Shown piece after piece: positions 4,922-6,654 of a DNA stretch of 6,654 bases; positions within the stretch are counted from its first letter, which is position 1; every line of letters starts with the position of its first letter. Source of the stretch: SIG510 sp045540975 (GTDB taxonomy: Bacteria; Bacillota; Clostridia; Oscillospirales; JAAYXM01); assembly GCA_045540975.1 (NCBI GenBank), contig JAZQIE010000027.1, positions 1 to 6,654 of the forward strand, in the 5' to 3' direction. The notes beneath the pieces are model-generated. The model was not told the origin of the DNA. It made no database searches and saw nothing but the letters and a program-made list of their open reading frames with translations. A program made the position numbers and the translations under genes.

Positions 4922-6271
4922 TTACTTAACGATATTGATGCTGCGGCCGCTCTTCGGCTTCATTGCTGCGAGTTCTTCCGGATGATCCTTTTCGTACTTG
5001 ATGAGTTCATCGGTTGCAGCAACAACTTTGTGATATGCTTCTGCAAACTGTTCGATTGCTTCCTTGCCGTTCGGGTCTTCGAAACGCGGAGCAGCCATGA
5101 ATGCAGCCTCACGCAGATATTCGGAAACAGGGAGAGACGGAGCTGCCTTTTCCGGACCGTTCGGATAGCAGAACGGCCAGTTGCCATCAAGCTGAGTGAA
5201 GGACGGCTCACGGTGCAGGTTACCGTAACCGCAGGTGCCGAGGATGACGCCTTCAGCGGAGAGAGCCTTCAAGAAGGTCTCGCGGCGGATTTCATGGTTG
5301 AGTTCATGGTCGTAACGGACATAGTGGTAGCCGTAAACACGCTTTGCACCTTCGTTGACCTTGAGCGGAGCAACACACTTGATGTCGCTGATGAGGCTAT
5401 CGAAGTATTCACCGTTGCTGTCGCGTACAGCGTTACGCTCATCCAAACGGTCGAGCTCGTCGTTTGCGATTGCGATACACATCGGCTGAACACGAAGCTT
5501 CATACCGAGTGCGGTTTCAACATATTTTGCATAGTTGTTCTCAAGCGGGATATCCTGCTTTTCGAGATAGCTCGGCCAGAGACGTTCGTAAGAACCGAAG
5601 GAAGCAGCACGGAGATAAACTTCCTGATCGTTGGTGACCATGATACCGGATTCGCCGCCATAGAGGAGCTTGGAAGCCTGGAGGGAGAAGCAACCGACAT
5701 CACCGATGGTGCCGACCTTCTTGCCCTTGTACTCAGCACCGTGTGCATGAGAGCAATCTTCCAGAACCTTGATATTGTGCTTTTTGGCAAGAGCCATGAT
5801 GGCATCCATGTCAGCCGGGTTACCCCAAACATGAACAACAACAATTGCCTTGGTCTTCGGAGTGATCTTCTTTTCAATATCCTTTGCATCGAGGCAATGG
5901 GTGTCCGGATCGACATCAGCGAAAACCGGGGTAGCACCCAAGGTCAGAACCGGAGTAGAACTTGCAAAGAAAGTGAAGGACGGAATGATAACTTCATCAC
6001 CACGGCCGACACCCAAAGCAAACAGACCGGAAAGGATGGAAGCGGTACCACTGCACTGGCAGAGGGAATAACGTGCACCGACATATGCTTTGAAGCGAGC
6101 TTCAAATTCGGTTACGATAGGAGCTTCGGAGATACCGTCGGTATCCAGAAGTTCGTTGATTTTTGCGCGTGCCTTTGCGGAAACAAACGGCTTAAAGCTG
6201 ACGATGCCGTTTTCACCGACAACAGACTTGGTAACAGCCTTCGGGCCGCCGAGTAATGCTAACTGAGACAT
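4922..6271 (-). CDS. AT-4: DegT/DnrJ/EryC1/StrS-family PLP aminotransferase (first gene of the array)
   Basis: 449-residue PLP aminotransferase. Motifs: LALLGGPKAV at 4-13, CSGT at 73-76, GRGDEVIIPSFTF at 89-101, HVWGNP at 147-152, EDCSHAHG at 171-178 with Asp172, GDVGCFSLQASK at 190-201 with predicted PLP Lys201, GGESGI at 205-210, CGYGNLH at 347-353, and the tail SGRSINIVK. The first 50 and last 100 or so residues resemble AT-2, while positions 76-80, 151-155, 187-203 and the variable segment 231-260 resemble AT-1, so the gene looks mosaic. The start is the ATG at 6271 with GGAGG 8 nt upstream; the overlapping-frame ATG at 6276 is only 3 nt from GGAGG, and the in-frame one at 6286 overlaps it. 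It has its own promoter module and probably shares a transcript with AT-3. Acceptor unknown; the cyclitol-ketone-type branch is a guess from the N-terminal and EDCSHAHG motifs. Confidence 0.94.
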   Translation of the reverse strand: MSQLALLGGPKAVTKSVVGENGIVSFKPFVSAKARAKINELLDTDGISEAPIVTEFEARFKAYVGARYSLCQCSGTASILSGLFALGVGRGDEVIIPSFTFFASSTPVLTLGATPVFADVDPDTHCLDAKDIEKKITPKTKAIVVVHVWGNPADMDAIMALAKKHNIKVLEDCSHAHGAEYKGKKVGTIGDVGCFSLQASKLLYGGESGIMVTNDQEVYLRAASFGSYERLWPSYLEKQDIPLENNYAKYVETALGMKLRVQPMCIAIANDELDRLDERNAVRDSNGEYFDSLISDIKCVAPLKVNEGAKRVYGYHYVRYDHELNHEIRRETFLKALSAEGVILGTCGYGNLHREPSFTQLDGNWPFCYPNGPEKAAPSLPVSEYLREAAFMAAPRFEDPNGKEAIEQFAEAYHKVVAATDELIKYEKDHPEELAAMKPKSGRSINIVK

Positions 6272-6279
6272 ATCATTTA

Positions 6280-6284
6280 CCTCC
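6280..6284 (-). promoter_or_regulatory. Ribosome binding site of AT-4
   Basis: GGAGG on the - strand, 8 nt before the ATG at 6271. The alternative ATG at 6276 would be only 3 nt away and is out of frame. Confidence 0.87.
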
Positions 6285-6310
6285 AATTCAATCTTACAAA
6301 TTTTGTTTCA

Positions 6311-6327
6311 TGTGTGCAAAATACACA
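6311..6327. repeat. Short inverted repeat in the AT-4 leader
   Basis: TGTGTGCAAAATACACA: TGTGT and ACACA flank 7 nt. It lies between the predicted transcription start (about 6341) and the ribosome binding site and includes a TGTGCAAA word (6313-6320) that recurs at 6372-6379 inside the promoter block, with a near copy GGTGCAAA at 6419-6426. It could be a protein-binding site or a weak RNA stem; evidence is slight. An 11-bp palindrome ACAAATTTTGT also lies at 6296-6306. Confidence 0.3.
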
Positions 6328-6349
6328 GATTTCCAGTTACTTATAGATT

Positions 6350-6378
6350 ATCATAGAAAAAGTGAATCATCTGTGCAA
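6350..6378 (-). promoter_or_regulatory. Predicted promoter of AT-4 (block B copy 3)
   Basis: On the - strand TTGCAC (6378-6373), 17 bp, TATGAT (6355-6350), within the shared block TTTGCACAGA-N16-TGATAATCTA. TATGAT matches the sigma-A -10 consensus at five of six positions, while TTGCAC keeps only the TTG of the -35. The expected start near 6341 gives a leader of about 70 nt, the longest of the three. It would drive AT-4 and, by read-through, AT-3. Confidence 0.6.
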
Positions 6379-6504
6379 ATTATGGGAAATTGGATTTGCG
6401 GAAAAATAACGCAGTTATGGTGCAAATTAATACTGAATTTTTAAATATCAAACGTAAAAAAACGTGAAATTGTTCAAAAAGAAAAAATGATTTTTTTGAA
6501 AAAG

Positions 6505-6523
6505 ATTGACGAATTCTCTAAAA
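6505..6523 (-). repeat. Conserved upstream element A, copy 3
   Basis: TTTTAGAGAATTCGTCAAT on the - strand, one base different from copy 1. It lies 28 nt after the stop codon of the tex-like gene and 129 bp upstream of block B of AT-4. The intervening 6381-6504 is AT-rich with poly-A/T runs, and no gene or strong hairpin is visible in it. No convincing intrinsic terminator for the tex-like gene was found here; only a 5-bp AT stem and an A/T-only potential stem around 6470-6500. Confidence 0.6.
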
Positions 6524-6550
6524 CAGGCGCAATTAGTTCAGTAAATTGAG

Positions 6551-6654
6551 TTATTTCTTGACCATAGTCAGCGCGATACGCTTTTTTGCAACGTCAACCT
6601 CCAAAACCCACACGGTAACTTGGTCTCCAACTTTGACAACTTCGGACGGATGTC
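6551..6654 (-). CDS. tex: Tex-like RNA-binding protein (S1 domain), C-terminal end only
   Basis: The last 33 codons of a gene entering from the right edge; the TAA is at 6553-6551. The peptide reads HPSEVVKVGDQVTV, then WVLEVDVAKKRIALTM, then VKK. This is the second half of an S1 (OB-fold) RNA-binding domain, and the wording 'P..VVK.GD.V.V.VLEVD...KRIALTM' is that of the C-terminal S1 domain of Tex/YhgF transcription accessory proteins. Tex is a cytoplasmic nucleic-acid-binding protein linked to transcription and RNA metabolism. Other S1 proteins (RpsA, polynucleotide phosphorylase, small S1 proteins) are possible because only the domain end is visible. It ends with VKK soon after the S1 strand, shorter than the tail of many Tex proteins. 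It is on the same strand as the array; no strong terminator separates it from AT-4, so some read-through may occur. Confidence 0.75.
   Translation of the reverse strand, partial: HPSEVVKVGDQVTVWVLEVDVAKKRIALTMVKK

Noticed and set aside
218..6271. Mobile element, CRISPR array or insertion sequence as cause of the repeats
   Set aside because: No transposase, terminal inverted repeats, target duplications or short regular repeats are visible. The repeated units are whole paralogous genes with their upstream modules.
6272..6550. Riboswitch or RNA gene in the longer intergenic regions (6272-6550, 3220-3492, 1568-1863)
   Set aside because: The leaders are short (about 33-70 nt), the DNA is AT-rich, and no multi-helix conserved structure was recognised.

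Overview
The window reads as chromosomal DNA of a Gram-positive, low-to-mid GC bacterium of the Clostridia type. This is an inference from three things: strong GGAGG ribosome binding sites 8-9 nt before ATG starts, AT-rich intergenic DNA with compact hairpin/U-run terminators, and the two flanking housekeeping genes. I cannot name a genus.

Layout. At the left edge is the 3' end of gpsA (+ strand, glycerol-3-phosphate dehydrogenase), with its terminator. At the right edge is the 3' end of a tex-like gene (- strand, C-terminal S1 RNA-binding domain). Between them, all on the - strand, lie four complete paralogous genes for DegT/DnrJ/EryC1/StrS-family PLP-dependent aminotransferases of 449, 453, 451 and 449 residues. 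In transcription order they are called here AT-4 (6271-4922), AT-3 (4854-3493), AT-2 (3219-1864) and AT-1 (1567-218). All four align without gaps over the first 230 residues and keep the PLP lysine at residue 201 and the pyridine-binding Asp at 172, so all look catalytically competent. Length differences lie mainly in a variable segment after residue 230.

Regulation. AT-4, AT-2 and AT-1 each have their own upstream region built to the same plan: a conserved 19-bp element (A), then 128-129 bp of diverged AT-rich DNA, then a conserved promoter-like block (B, GCAMAGA-N16-TGATAATCTA, with M = A or C), then a short leader and the ribosome binding site. AT-3 lacks this module, sits 67 bp behind AT-4, and is probably expressed by reading through a weak hairpin. 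AT-2 and AT-3 end in good intrinsic terminators, and AT-1 ends in a very good one facing gpsA.

How the genes may work together. The N-terminal LALLGG motif, the EDCSHAHG motif and WPW in AT-1 recall the branch of the family that transaminates cyclitol ketones or makes AHBA (StsC/BtrS/AHBA synthase-like), rather than the typical NDP-keto-sugar enzymes. No sugar dehydratase, dehydrogenase, kinase or transferase gene lies in the window, so the substrate is unknown. The unusual feature is a multiplied, separately promoted set of one enzyme type between housekeeping genes, with AT-1 most divergent at the active site and AT-4 a sequence mosaic of AT-1-like and AT-2-like parts.
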